Shown here in pieces: positions 26,501 through 34,659 of a stretch of DNA of 64,000 nt. A model generated the notes under the pieces. That model saw nothing but the letters and a program-made list of their open reading frames with translations, was not told the DNA's origin and searched no databases. Both the position numbers and the translations under genes were made by a program. The DNA comes from Phoronis australis (taxonomy: Eukaryota > Phoronida > Phoronidae), in contig NMRA01000210.1 of assembly GCA_002633005.1 (NCBI GenBank), positions 311,653 to 375,652 on the forward strand, written 5' to 3'. Position 1 is the first letter of the stretch. The number at the start of each line of letters is the position of its first letter.

Positions 26501-29500
26501 TGTTAGTGAGATGATCTATCCTCCCGTTTTCAAGTGCAATCGAGATACTTTGCTCCACCTAGTGGACATTTTTGCTGTTTTCAACTCTGTTTTTTAGCGT
26601 GCATCCTCGATCAACCAAACCATTCTAAGGATGATTTTGAAAAAATTGGTGTATATGTTCTCAGTGTGAAGAGGACGGTTGACGATGATGACTTCGACTA
26701 CTGTGGTGCCTTCTAGTGGTAGTTTTGTTTTGCGTCCATAACTGCATCTCCTAAACCCCTTGCAGGATCTTTGTTAAATTTATTGTATTTATAGGAAGCT
26801 AACAACAGACGATGCCTTTCAGGCGAATCCAACGAATACTACTGTGCCCCTTAGGGGCAATTTCATTCTTTCCATTTTCCTTTGTTTCTGTGATTAAGTT
26901 CCTTGACATATTTGTTTAAAATTTGGTATACAGCTCTCTTAAAGAAGCAATGGGATGTTCCTGTTTTCAGATGGATTGGATGTTTTTGTGCCATCTATTG
27001 TCCATTTTTATGAAACAAATAAACAGCCCTAGAAGCACACCGTTTGCGGTGCATTCATGGGCACATTTCAACGCTCCGCGTTGCTCTTGTTCCAGTTTTT
27101 TGAAGAAATTTCTGTCCATCGCTTGTTTGTCGAATTGCACTTGATGCAATGGTCTCTAAACTGTCCATCATCGAGGTTTAATTGACTCAGTTGCAAATAA
27201 TTCTAATTCATGATCTGAGTTTGAAATGTCAGATGTAAGACAAGATATGCACTGGGATCGACAGGTATGTATGTCAACCAAAACTCTTTGTTAACCATTG
27301 ATAGTTTTTTTCCTGAAATTTTGAATACTCTAGCTGGCAAATACCTGCCTCTACATATTGCATATCACAGGCACCTGTATCAGCTCTTGACGATTTATTA
27401 TAGTATATCATCGAGGGCTGATTAAAGGTGCCTGTGATCATATTTTTAAAATTGAAACATCGATAACACTTTTAGAGCTGTCTTAGTCATTGCACCCAAT
27501 GTTCAACGCATCCTTGAAATTTATTTGGTGCTGGTAGAAACAGTTTTAAAAGCATGACAGTAAGAATTAACCCAGGATTATCTGATATGCTACTAGCTAT
27601 GATTGATTTCAGCAAGCGCTGTGCTATTAATATGTCATTTTGTATCAATCTTTGTGTTTGCCAAATCATTGTTCTTCATGTAAAAATAGGCTAGACCTGC
27701 TCATTTTTAGATGCCCAGTGCCGAGTCCCTTTTGTGGCACTATTTATTTGTTGCAAGTGTTGTAAACTTTGTATTTGATTTGTTGTTTTTTTTTACTTTC
27801 TTGCTTCTCGCAAGTTGTAAATTGCACATCAAGCAACTACTGTGACATGTGCCCCAGGAGATCCTGCCGTCTGCCCATATATGGCCTGATGCCACTCATC
27901 TGATGCCTTCCTATCATAGTGTTTATTCTTCTGTAGGTGTTCAACTGTTGCAGTAGCCTTCTCAAGACAGACAAACATGCAGAAGTACGTCAAGCAGCAG
28001 CCATGCTGATTACTATGATGTTAACTGGTCTTGGAAATGATGCCTTGAAAGTGAGTGGACATTAAATTTAGCAACACCGTTAGCCGTAGGATGGCTTTTT
28101 ATACAAAGTGCATATTGGGTGAAGGCTTTCTTTTATATTCTCTCATCTCATCTATTTCCAACCGTTTAAACACATCAGAAGATGGTAGATTCATCAAGAT
28201 TCACTTAACACCATTTCGTTGGATGCTTCCTAACTCTTACCCATGTATAATTTCTGAAAGCCAACTCTTACTGTCCGTTCCTTTCTCATTGGAAATTTGC
28301 CTTAAAGAAGCCACGTCATATTACTAGATAAATAAAAAGCAATTGCGTGGCCACCAAGTTTTTAAAATCCACAAATCTAAGAAGCAAATCAAAGTGTAAA
28401 TAGACCGCCTTGCTCCACTTGAATGTGATGCAAAGGTCATATGTCAAAGATCTGAATGAATGTCGCGTTGCATGCAGTTGGGTGAACACCTTGAAATTGG
28501 TCCACTTTTGTGTGTTTCTCATGTCTGCACAATTAATTGGGCTTGGGTCTATACAGCTCAAGCCATCAGATGTAAGTTAAGGCAGTGCAGGTCCCTAGAT
28601 TAATGGCCAAATTTGACTAACTTTGGAACATCAAATCTCAGAAGTAGCTGATCAGATTCACATGAAAATTTCAGGTACAGTGTTTTGTACACTGTTCTTA
28701 AGAGTTCTGTTAGAATTGCTTTTAAATTGTTCCACTTCGGCACGAGTGGCTGTCAGAAAATAGGAGTTGGATGGATTTCACAAAAACATGAAAGTCGCAT
28801 TAACTTGCATAAAATGAAAATGAAATAATTTTAAAAACCGTAATAGCCATTTTTCTTGGAATTTAGATCAAACGGAATTTGGTCATGTTATTGATATCAC
28901 TGCTTGGCTTTGTATGTACCTCTCTTTTTTGCTTAAGTTTATTAAAAATAAATTCTTTTACTCTGAAAATATTGAGCTAATTACTTGTCAGTAAGGTTCT
29001 TCATAAGCTTAACTTGCATATAGGCAGATTTAGGGAAATATGTCCACCGATCTTATTTCTACCTTCTGATGAAAACTGGCGGCGAGTCGAAGTATGATAC
29101 AAACCCTCTATAAACCAGGTTCTGCTGTCCNNNNNNNNNNNNNNNNNNNNNNNNNNNNNNNNNNNNNNNNNNNNNNNNNNNNNNNNNNNNNNNNNNNNNN
29201 NNNNNNNNNNNNNNNNNNNNNNNNNNNNNNNNNNNNNNNNNNNNNNNNNNNNNNNNNNNNNNNNNNNNNNNNNNNNNNNNNNNNNNNNNNNNNNNNNNNN
29301 NNNNNNNNNNNNNNNNNNNNNNNNNNNNNNNNNNNNNNNNNNNNNNNNNNNNNNNNNNNNNNNNNNNNNNNNNNNNNNNNNNNNNNNNNNNNNNNNNNNN
29401 NNNNNNNNNNNNNNNNNNNNNNNNNNNNNNNNNNNNNNNNNNNNNNNNNNNNNNNNNNNNNNNNNNNNNNNNNNNNNNNNNNNNNNNNNNNNNNNNNNNN

Positions 29501-32500
29501 NNNNNNNNNNNNNNNNNNNNNNNNNNNNNNNNNNNNNNNNNNNNNNNNNAGTTTGCGCCACCTAGTGGCCATTTTTAGTGTTTTCGAGTCTGTTTTTGTG
29601 CGTCCACCCCTCTATCAACCAAACCGCTCGAAGGATGATTGTGAAAATTGGCATGTATATGCTTACTATGTAGAGGATGGTTGACGATGATTTTCAGACG
29701 ATTTGGACTACTGTGGCGCCTCCTAGTGGCAGTTTTTTTTGCACCTATGGCTGTATCTCCTAAACCGTTCGCAGGATCTTTACGAAATTTAATAAGTGTA
29801 TTTATATTATGTCAACAACAGACAATGACGACTTTTGGATGGATCCGCCTACCAGTGTGCCCCCTTGTGGCAATTTTATTTTTTTACGTTTACCTCTGTA
29901 TCTTCACAAGTCAACGGATTTTCATGAAATTTGGTATGTAGGCACCTATTAGTGCGATGACGCTATCCTCCCGTTTTCGGATGGATTCGACATATTTTGC
30001 GACACCCAGTGGCCATTTTTACTGTTCTTGAATCTGTTTTTTGGCGTCCACCCCTCTATCAACCAAGCCGCTATAAGTATGATTGTGAAAATTGGCATGT
30101 ATGTTCTTACTATGAAGAGGACGGTTGACGCATATTTTAATAAGATGACACTATCCTCTCATTTTTGGATGGATTCGACATAGCTTGCACCACCTAGTGG
30201 CCATTTTTAATGCTTTTGTGTCGTTTTTTTTGGCATCCACCCTCTATCAACCAAACTGCTCTAAGGACGATTGTGAAAATTGGCATGTATGTTCTTAATA
30301 CAAAGAAGATAGGTGACAATGATTTTCTGATGACTTCGACTGCTGTGGCGCTTCCTTCCTAGTGGCAGTTTTTTTTTGCGCCCTTGGCTGTATCTCCTAA
30401 CCCATTGGCAGCATCTTTACTAAATTTAGCAAGTGTATTTATATGATGTTGACCGCAGACAGCGTCATCTTTCAGATGGATCTGACTACCAGTGTGCCCC
30501 CTATTGGCAATTTTAGTTTTTTACATTTACCTCTGTATCTTCATAGGTCCTTAATGGATTTTCAGAAAATTTTTAATATAGGCATCAGCTAGTGAGATGA
30601 CCTATCCTCCCGTTTTCGGGTGGAATCGAGATGCTTAGCTCCACCTAGTGGTCATTTTTGCTGTTTTTAACTCTGTTTTTTAGCGTCCACCCTTGATCAA
30701 CCAAACCATTCTAAGGATGATTTTGAAAAAATTGGTGCATATGTTCTCAGTGTGAAGAGGACGGTTGACGATGATGACTTCGACTACTGTGGTGCCTTCT
30801 AGTGGTAGTTATGTTTTGTTTTGCGCCCATAACTGCATCTCCTAAACCCATTGCAGGATCTTTGTTAAATTTATTGTATTAATATGAAGCTAAAAACAGA
30901 CGATGTCTTTCAGGCGAATCCAACGAATACTGTGCCCCTTAGTGGCAATTTCATTCTTTCCATTTTCCTTCGTTTCTCTGATAAAGTTTCTTGAAAGATT
31001 TTTTGAAATTTGGTATATAGCTCTCTTAAAGAAGCAATGAGATGTTCCCGTTTTCAGATGGATTGGACATTTTTGTGCCATCTATTGGCCATTTTTATGA
31101 AACAAATAAACAGCCCTAGAAGCACATCGTTTGCGGTGCATTCATGGGCGCATTTCAACGCTCCGCGTTGTTCTTGTTCCAGTTTTTTGAAGAAATTTCT
31201 GTCAATCCCTTGGTTGTTGAATTGCATTTGATGCAATGGTCTCTAAACTGTCCATCATCGAGGTTTAATTGACTCAATTTCAAATAATTCTAATTCATGA
31301 TCTGAGTTTGAAATGTCACATGTAAGACGAGATATGCATTGTGATCGACAGATATGTATGTCAACCAAAACTCTTTGTTAATCATTGATAGTTTTTTTCC
31401 TGAAATTTTGAATGCTCTAGCTGTCAAATACCTGCCTCCACATATGTCATTTCATAGGCACCTTTATCAGCCCTCGAAGATTTATTATAGTATATCATCT
31501 AGGGCTGATTAAAGGTGCCTGTGATCATATTTTTAAAATTGAAACATCGATAACACTAACTAGAGCTGTCTTAGTCATTGCACCCAATGTTCAACGCATC
31601 CTCGAAATTTATTTGGTGCTGGTAGAAACAGTTCTAAAAACATGACAGTAGGAATTAACCCAGGATTATCTAATGTGTTACTAGCTATGAGTGATTTCAG
31701 CAAGCACTGTGCTATTTTAATATTAAATATGTCATTTTGTATCAATCTTTGTGTTTGCCAAATCATTGTTGATCATGTAAGAAGTAGGCTGGACTTGCTC
31801 ATTTTAGATGCCCAGTGCTAAGTCCCTTTTGTGGCACTATTTATTTGTTGCAAGTGTTGTAAACTTTCTATTTGATTTGTTGTTTTTTTTTTTACTTTCT
31901 TGCTTCTCGCAAGTTGTAAATTGCACATCAAGCAAATACTGTGACATGCGCCCCAGGAGATCCTGCCGTCTGCCCATATATGGCCTGATGCCAGTCATCT
32001 GATGCCTGCCTATCACAGTGTTTATTCTTCTGTAGGTGTTCAACTGTTGCAGCAGCCTTCTCAAGACAGACAAACATGCAGAAGTACGTCAAGCAGCAGC
32101 CATGCTGATTACTATGATGTTAACTGGTCTTGGAAATGATGCCTTGAAAGTGAGTGGACGTTAAATTGAGCAACACTGTGCATGTTGGGTGAAGGCTTTC
32201 TTTTATATTCTCTCATCTCATCTATTTCCAACCGTTTAGATACCTGATTTCAGAAGATGGTAGATTCATCAAGATTCACTTAACACCTTTTCGTTGGATG
32301 CTTCCTAACTCTTACCCATGTATAATTTCTGAAAGCCAGTTCTTACTGGCTGTTCCTTTCTCATTGTAAATTTGCCTTAAAGAAGCCGCGCCTTATTACT
32401 AGATAAATAAAAAGCACTTGCGTGGCCACCAATTTTTTAAAATCCACAAATCTAAGAAGCAAATGAAAGTGTAAATAGATCGCCTTGCTCCACTTGAATG

Positions 32501-33781
32501 TGATGCAAAGGTCATATGTCAAAGATCTGAATGAATGTCGCGCTGTATGCAGTTGGGTGAACACCTTGAAATTGGTCCACTTTTGTGTGTTTCTCATGTC
32601 TGCACAATTAATTGGGCTTGGGTCTATACAGCTCAAGCCATCAGATGGCCTGTAGTTTGTAAGTTAAGGCAGTGTAGGTCCCTAGATTAATGGCCAAATT
32701 TGACTAAATTTGGAACATCATATATCAGAAGTAGCTGATCAGATTCACATGAAAATTTCAGGTACAGTGCTTTGTACACTGTTCTTAAGAGTTCTGTTAG
32801 AATTGCTTTGAAATTGTTCCACTTCGGCATGAGTGGCTGTCAGAAAATAGGAGTTGGATGGATTTCACAAAAAAAACCCATTAAAGTTGCATTAACTTGC
32901 ATGAAATGAAAATGAAATAATTTTAAAAACCATAATAGCCATTTTTCTTGGACATTTAGATCAAATGGAATTTGGTCATGTTATTGTTATCACTGCTTGG
33001 CTTTGTATGTACCTCTCTTTTTTGCTTAAGTTTATTAAAAATAAATTCTTTTACTCTGAAAATATTGAGCTAATTACTTGTCAGTAAGGTTATTCATAAG
33101 CTTAACTTGCATATACGCAGATTTAGGGAAATATGTCCACCGATCTTATTTCTACCTTCTGATGAAAACTGGCGGCGAGTCGAAGTATGATACAAACCCT
33201 CTATAAACCAGGTTCTGCTGTCCAAAACAACTTAAAATGACATTACGTTCTTGTCCTTGATGGAACCGAAGTTGGCTTTACACTAAGATGTCTGGAATTT
33301 CCACTGCGCCATACTTGTTTGGAAGCACAAACTATCCCACCATGACAAGTTACGACGTTCTGTCCTTCTCAAGCCTTAGTTCTGTTCTGATTATGGAGCA
33401 AGATGAGTCTGATTTACATGGACCTGAATTAGCAGTTGTTTTTGACAAAAGGTACAGGGTTATTGCTTCTTCAATTGGTAACTCCTTTCCCACACACAAA
33501 TGCATAATTTTTGTGAAAATTCCCCATCCATTGTTCAGAAATAGTTACTTTGCCTCCTACATCATTGTTAAACTTCATTAAATGTTAATTCCGTTTTCTA
33601 GGTGTTAGATGCTGTTATTCGAGATATCTACAGATTGCTCAAGTTGGTCTACAAAGCTGAACAGGACGAGGCCGTATTACTTAATGTGGCTATGGCATTG
33701 GAGGAACTCGACAGAATCATGAGGGAGCTGTTGTTCCCAAAGCAGACTCTTGAAAAAAAGATAAGTGTTCTCCATCCTTGA
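8445..33781 (+). CDS. TANGO6: TANGO6 homologue (transport and Golgi organisation 6 / RTP1-like), complete 15-exon gene
   Basis: Fifteen exons assemble into 3171 nt with every phase closing, giving 1056 aa; vertebrate TANGO6 is about 1,090 aa. Exons: 8445-8511, 8820-9565, 10367-10508, 11097-11203, 12133-12295, 15848-15918, 17249-17361, 17809-17967, 19649-19757, 20922-21131, 21794-21913, 22195-22912, 24654-24805, 27937-28050, 33602-33781. An in-frame stop at 8436 precedes the ATG. The protein looks helical and HEAT/ARM-like. The RTP1_C1-like region is in exon 12 (about residues 795-910, HGLIALRKLIESKDEE). The DPFVRASAVSNMAEVCKLL repeat is in exon 13. The RTP1_C2-like end is in exon 15 (ALEELDRIM, then LLFPK). 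The family is linked to Golgi organisation and, for yeast Rtp1, to nuclear import of RNA polymerase II. Exons 5, 8 and 14 also occur in second, allele-like copies. Confidence 0.93.
8820..9565 (+). CDS. TANGO6: TANGO6 exon 2
   Basis: A large N-terminal exon (746 nt) after the acceptor CTATTCCAG. It is open throughout and ends YPALLMRELLVLQGGG and EASR|GTATGC in phase 0. The YPALLxRELLxLQG block is typical of TANGO6. Confidence 0.9.
10367..10508 (+). CDS. TANGO6: TANGO6 exon 3
   Basis: Between CCATTGCAG and GGCCAG|GTATG; ends in phase 1. Encodes SPVWLRKTTAVLLSQQLMKP and then GVMNLVTAMIQGPG, a conserved TANGO6 helical repeat. Confidence 0.92.
10675..10900 (-). mobile_element. tRNA-derived SINE
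   Basis: On the minus strand the element opens with a tRNA-like head at 10900-10846. It has a 7-bp acceptor-type stem (GCCCCGA pairing with TCGGGGC), an A-box-like GGCTCAGTGGACAG and a B box GGTTCAAGTCC. The head is only 55 nt and lacks an anticodon arm, so it is not a functional tRNA. A body follows down to about 10675 and ends in a G-rich stretch. The right end and target duplications were not resolved. It lies in TANGO6 intron 3, antisense to the gene. Confidence 0.7.
11097..11203 (+). CDS. TANGO6: TANGO6 exon 4
   Basis: Between TTTTCCAG and CCCCAG|GTATGA. Encodes DKVCEAIAKVIAHCPKQ and VDEYYAIVCPQ. Its two leading bases complete the phase-1 codon of exon 3, and it ends in phase 0. Confidence 0.92.
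11576..13567 (+). repeat. Haplotype copy 1 of a tandem false duplication (contains exon 5)
   Basis: This segment matches 13569-15712 end to end at allele-like identity. The second copy starts directly after the single n at 13568 with cttgaatgcaatg, and the first copy ends just before it with aaatagatgcag. The two copies differ by scattered substitutions and by a presence/absence indel of about 150 bp (14902-15052). Confidence 0.9.
12133..12295 (+). CDS. TANGO6: TANGO6 exon 5 (copy 1)
   Basis: Between TGTTACAG and TCACAG|GTAGTC; 163 nt, ends in phase 1. Encodes VLYLLQSDDGQPSPRFLRVA and ends PLVRCSQVTG. Either this copy or that at 14138-14300 belongs in the gene. Using both would break the frame, because 163 is not a multiple of three. 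Confidence 0.88.
14138..14300 (+). other. TANGO6: Second (allelic) copy of TANGO6 exon 5
   Basis: 163 nt identical in structure to 12133-12295, including acceptor and donor. I counted three base differences; one changes Tyr to Cys (VLYLL to VLCLL) and two are silent. This is the level expected between alleles. Confidence 0.88.
14902..15155. mobile_element. Inverted-repeat MITE, complete in one haplotype only
   Basis: Left arm 14902-14938 (gtttcatgaaagtgactta) is the near-exact reverse complement of 15121-15155 (taagtcacttttcatgaaac). In the other haplotype copy (around 12900-13000) the left arm and about 150 bp of interior are missing while the right arm remains. No coding capacity is seen. 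Confidence 0.6.
15848..15918 (+). CDS. TANGO6: TANGO6 exon 6
   Basis: Between TTCTCTTAG and CACAAG|GTGTGG. Encodes PSDEEVVIIDEKELGTCIET, a conserved acidic segment of TANGO6. Completes the phase-1 codon of exon 5 and ends in phase 0. Confidence 0.88.
17092..17177. repeat. Short inverted repeat (14-bp arms)
   Basis: tgttggttttcaga at 17092-17105 is the exact reverse complement of 17164-17177, enclosing 58 bp in TANGO6 intron 6. It may be a small MITE or part of a larger one. No target duplication was identified. Confidence 0.6.
17249..17361 (+). CDS. TANGO6: TANGO6 exon 7
   Basis: Between ATTTCCAG and TTGAG|GTAGG; 113 nt, ends in phase 2. Encodes MFVFSGEPSSVLVTRLDPVL and then FNVYMFCKTGVSHL. 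Confidence 0.88.
17809..17967 (+). CDS. TANGO6: TANGO6 exon 8 (copy 1)
   Basis: Between CTGTTTAG and CAGAG|GTAAGC; 159 nt, phase 2 to phase 2. Encodes SVDILQRYFQLTDLPQSVHS and ends VVTSNAQR. The donor lies within a 55-bp tandem duplication (17945-18054), so a second donor-like site (GAG|GTGAAC) follows 55 bp downstream. Confidence 0.9.
17945..18054 (+). repeat. 55-bp tandem duplication spanning the exon 8 splice donor
   Basis: Units 17945-17999 and 18000-18054 both begin gtggtgaccagtaatgcaca, contain the exon end and donor region, and end ctctgagcaa. The first carries the consensus donor GTAAGC and the second GTGAAC. The same pair recurs in the other haplotype copy (18542-18596 and 18597-18651). 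Confidence 0.9.
18178..18772 (+). repeat. Haplotype copy 2 of the exon 8 segment
   Basis: Allele-like repeat of 17614-18176, with a small extra insertion (gacgtagatatgatggtgta) near its start. It continues uniquely after ggtgtgttgaga into the intron before exon 9. Confidence 0.88.
18406..18564 (+). other. TANGO6: Second (allelic) copy of TANGO6 exon 8
   Basis: Differs from 17809-17967 by two bases, changing Pro to Leu (TDLPQ to TDLLQ) and Gly to Ser (SASGGG to SASSGG). Because 159 is a multiple of three, a gene caller could include both copies without a frameshift, which would give a spurious 53-aa repeat. Confidence 0.88.
19649..19757 (+). CDS. TANGO6: TANGO6 exon 9
   Basis: Between TGTTTCAG and CTTCAG|GTAACT. 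Encodes SWPVIDERCRCVVELLVQVR and ends LFLSVLQ in phase 0. Confidence 0.9.
20229..20320 (+). repeat. 26-bp tandem repeat, ~3.5 copies
   Basis: Units starting at 20229, 20255, 20281 and 20307 (partial) share cttgactcagataagtaagt with few changes. Intronic minisatellite in TANGO6 intron 9. Confidence 0.9.
20922..21131 (+). CDS. TANGO6: TANGO6 exon 10
   Basis: Between CATCTCCAG and ATAAAG|GTACGT; 70 codons, phase 0 at both ends. Encodes LSALQWRLSVLSLLSCLIDM and HILAFIK. Confidence 0.92.
21558..21601 (+). repeat. 11-bp tandem repeat, 4 copies
   Basis: atgcccaagcc repeated at 21558, 21569, 21580 and 21591, the last with one change. Intronic. Confidence 0.9.
21794..21913 (+). CDS. TANGO6: TANGO6 exon 11
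   Basis: Between TGTTGCAG and ATCGAG|GTATGA; 40 codons, phase 0. Encodes ENETLSMALGLLTVLISGVI, a helical segment. Confidence 0.9.
22195..22912 (+). CDS. TANGO6: TANGO6 exon 12 (RTP1_C1-like region)
   Basis: A 718-nt exon after the acceptor ACTTTCAG, ending TTAG|GTAGGT in phase 1. It encodes the LLPLLESLVEKH helix, a low-complexity Ser/Gly/Lys-rich linker of about 80 residues, and the RTP1_C1-like block (IPVQGHGLIALRKLIESKDE, then YLAGVQALASLAGAVPEKVI). The reading frame stays open past the donor into a GGT/GCT microsatellite; that Trp/Cys-rich tail is not coding. Confidence 0.92.
22913..23036 (+). repeat. GGT/GCT-rich microsatellite at a splice donor
   Basis: The first bases of intron 12 (gtaggtggtggtggtggtgc) run into about 120 bp of G-rich trinucleotide-type repeat. 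The repeat starts within the donor itself. Confidence 0.85.
23700..23900 (+). repeat. Dispersed repeat, copy 1 of a diverged pair
   Basis: Aligns loosely with 24960-25140: both have a run ending in tcaagcaataat-like or tcaagtaataac sequence followed by agttctkcccac. The other copy lies in the intron after exon 13. Family unknown. Confidence 0.45.
23911..23964 (+). repeat. 18-bp tandem repeat, 3 copies
   Basis: gaccatgcaacagtttgt repeated exactly three times, in TANGO6 intron 12. Confidence 0.95.
24290..24545 (+). repeat. Dispersed AT-rich repeat family, copy 1
   Basis: Shares an ordered series of blocks with 28690-28960, 34660-34865 and 46440-46640: an aatttggtcatgt-like block, a gatatcactgct-like block, then a ttttt-rich segment. 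All copies lie in the same orientation. No coding capacity or termini were found. Confidence 0.45.
24654..24805 (+). CDS. TANGO6: TANGO6 exon 13
   Basis: Between CGTTACAG and ACGAG|GTAGGT. Encodes RGARDSDPFVRASAVSNMAE and VCKLLRFSLSHNIHE, the best-conserved HEAT-like repeat of the family. Ends in phase 0. Confidence 0.95.
24960..25140 (+). repeat. Dispersed repeat, copy 2 of a diverged pair
   Basis: Counterpart of 23700-23900, with the same order of blocks around tggcctcaagcaataatgaa and agttcttcccac. Confidence 0.45.
25427..27093 (+). mobile_element. BCA-type modular element, copy 1
   Basis: Starts with a palindrome (10-bp arms gcgtccacat/atgtggacgc, 25427-25453) and a short CCGT-rich leader. 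About ten recognisable modules of about 150 bp follow, each marked by a ctagtggc-like box at about 25672 (A), 25815 (B), 25970 (C), 26108 (A), 26271 (B), 26424 (C), 26561 (A), 26718 (B), 26852 (C) and 26995 (A-end). B modules contain tgtatctcctaaacc, C modules tgtatcttcaaaggtcct, and A modules cgtccacccctctatcaac. The first C module is mostly deleted. It ends with ccctagaagcacaccgtttg and the hairpin aacgctccgcgtt. No coding capacity is seen. It lies in TANGO6 intron 13. Confidence 0.85.
27937..28050 (+). CDS. TANGO6: TANGO6 exon 14 (copy 1)
   Basis: Between CTTCTGTAG and TTGAAA|GTGAGT; 38 codons, phase 0. Encodes VFNCCSSLLKTDKHAEVRQA and AMLITMMLTGLGNDALK. A second copy at 32036-32149 is the alternative allele. 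Confidence 0.9.
28690..28960 (+). repeat. Dispersed AT-rich repeat family, copy 2
   Basis: Blocks aatttggtcatgttattg, atatcactgcttggctttg and ctcttttttgcttaag, shared in order with 24290-24545, 34660-34865 and 46440-46640. Its allelic counterpart is at about 32790-33045. Confidence 0.5.
29131..29549. other. Assembly gap (419 n)
   Basis: A run of n between the two haplotype copies of the exon 14 segment. The gap probably does not represent missing genomic sequence between two real copies. Confidence 0.98.
29550..31180 (+). mobile_element. BCA-type modular element, second haplotype of copy 1
   Basis: The same module order as 25427-27093 minus the head, which falls in the gap. Modules carry the boxes at about 29570 (A), 29725 (B), 29868 (C), 30010 (A), 30200 (A), 30360 (B), 30500 (C), 30650 (A), 30800 (B), 30940 (C) and 31085 (A-end). 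The tail again contains ccctagaagcacatcgtttg and aacgctccgcgtt. A junction at about 30130 joins two A-containing segments, so module number differs between the haplotypes. Confidence 0.8.
30135..33222 (+). repeat. Haplotype copy 2 of the exon 14 segment
   Basis: Allele-like copy of 26042-29130. It continues uniquely past accaggttctgctgtcc (33222) into the last intron and exon 15, so it holds the natural right-hand junction. Confidence 0.88.
32036..32149 (+). other. TANGO6: Second (allelic) copy of TANGO6 exon 14
   Basis: 114 nt identical in structure to 27937-28050, with one silent difference seen (TGCAGT to TGCAGC). Its length is a multiple of three, so automated models could wrongly include both. 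Confidence 0.9.
33602..33781 (+). CDS. TANGO6: TANGO6 exon 15 (stop codon)
   Basis: Acceptor TTTTCTAG. The 59 codons include VLDAVIRDIYRLLKLVYKAE, VAMALEELDRIMRELLFPK and the end EKKISVLHP, then TGA at 33779. This is the RTP1_C2-like C-terminus of the family. Confidence 0.93.
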   Translation: MLDAVIRDIYRLLKLVYKAEQDEAVLLNVAMALEELDRIMRELLFPKQTLEKKISVLHP

Positions 33782-33799
33782 ATATCATGTGTCAGTGCT

Positions 33800-33885
33800 A
33801 CTACTTGAAACTATGGTGATGGTGGAGTAAGACAGAGTCCTAAGGGAGCTGTTAATCCCAAAGCAGGTTCAAGAGAAGATAGCTC
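33800..33885 (+). repeat. Decayed duplicate of the end of TANGO6 exon 15
   Basis: gacagagtcctaagggagct followed by gttaatcccaaagcaggttc mirrors gacagaatcatgagggagct and gttgttcccaaagcagactc of exon 15 at about 33710-33755, an offset of about 117 bp. It lies just after the stop codon, in the presumed 3' UTR, and is not in an open frame. Confidence 0.7.
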
Positions 33886-34659
33886 TGGACTGTAAAACCC
33901 AAGAAATGTCCAACATCAAGATCTGATCAAGAATCACATGCGATTAAACTTGACAAACAAGCCTGTGTTGGTACACCATGCTGTGGTAGTAAGCAGGTCG
34001 GAGCTTAGGCAGTAAAGAAAAGTCGACCGTTTTTCTCCGTTTGAAGTTTTTTTGGTGATGGTATTTCATAAAAAACACATCTTATTCTCGACATTTGTTG
34101 AACGTCGATTGGAAATAGTATTTTTTTAAATATTGGTTAGCGTCAGGCGTGCTGTTTACAGCATAATTGCTGGATTACATGAGCTTATCATATGAACGCA
34201 ATGTGAGAGCTGAACCATGTAAACATTGGTTTGCCAACTTTCTCCCCTGCTGTCGCTGCCAAACTGATAACAATATGACTGTAAGCCGAGTTCCCTATCA
34301 GCAAAGACAGGAAACTCACTCCACTGTGTGAGCGCAACATATTGTACATCCATGTAGAGAATGTGATGTGTGGTGGAGTAGTGATGAACAGTAACTATTC
34401 ATTTGGAAGTTTTTTCTACTGAAGTGAAATTTTTCACACTGGTGTTGTAAGGACAAGTTTGCTGTGTGAAATACATCCAAGGATGGAGGATTTCCTTGAG
34501 ATTTAAATGTGATACCGGTAGTTTTATTTTATTGATCTTTATTTGGATAACAATGTTGAAATTTGAGATCGATATGTTAAATGTGTCTATTGGTGCACCA
34601 TTGTAAATAGAATATTCCTTCTTGTCCACACATTGAGTTTGATTGCTTCACATGCGTTT

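Larger units (their letters stand above)
26042..29130 (+). repeat. Haplotype copy 1 of the exon 14 segment
   Basis: Matches about 30135-33222 with an offset of about 4.1 kb, including the right half of the modular element, exon 14 and flanking intron. It stops at accaggttctgctgtcc just before the n run. The second copy passes that same point at 33222. Confidence 0.88.

Noticed and set aside
25427-27093. CRISPR array or simple satellite
   Set aside because: The genome is eukaryotic, the units are about 150 bp without spacer logic, and the array has fixed ends and module order.
29001-29684. Open frames of about 150-196 codons
   Set aside because: They consist mostly of undetermined bases in the n run.
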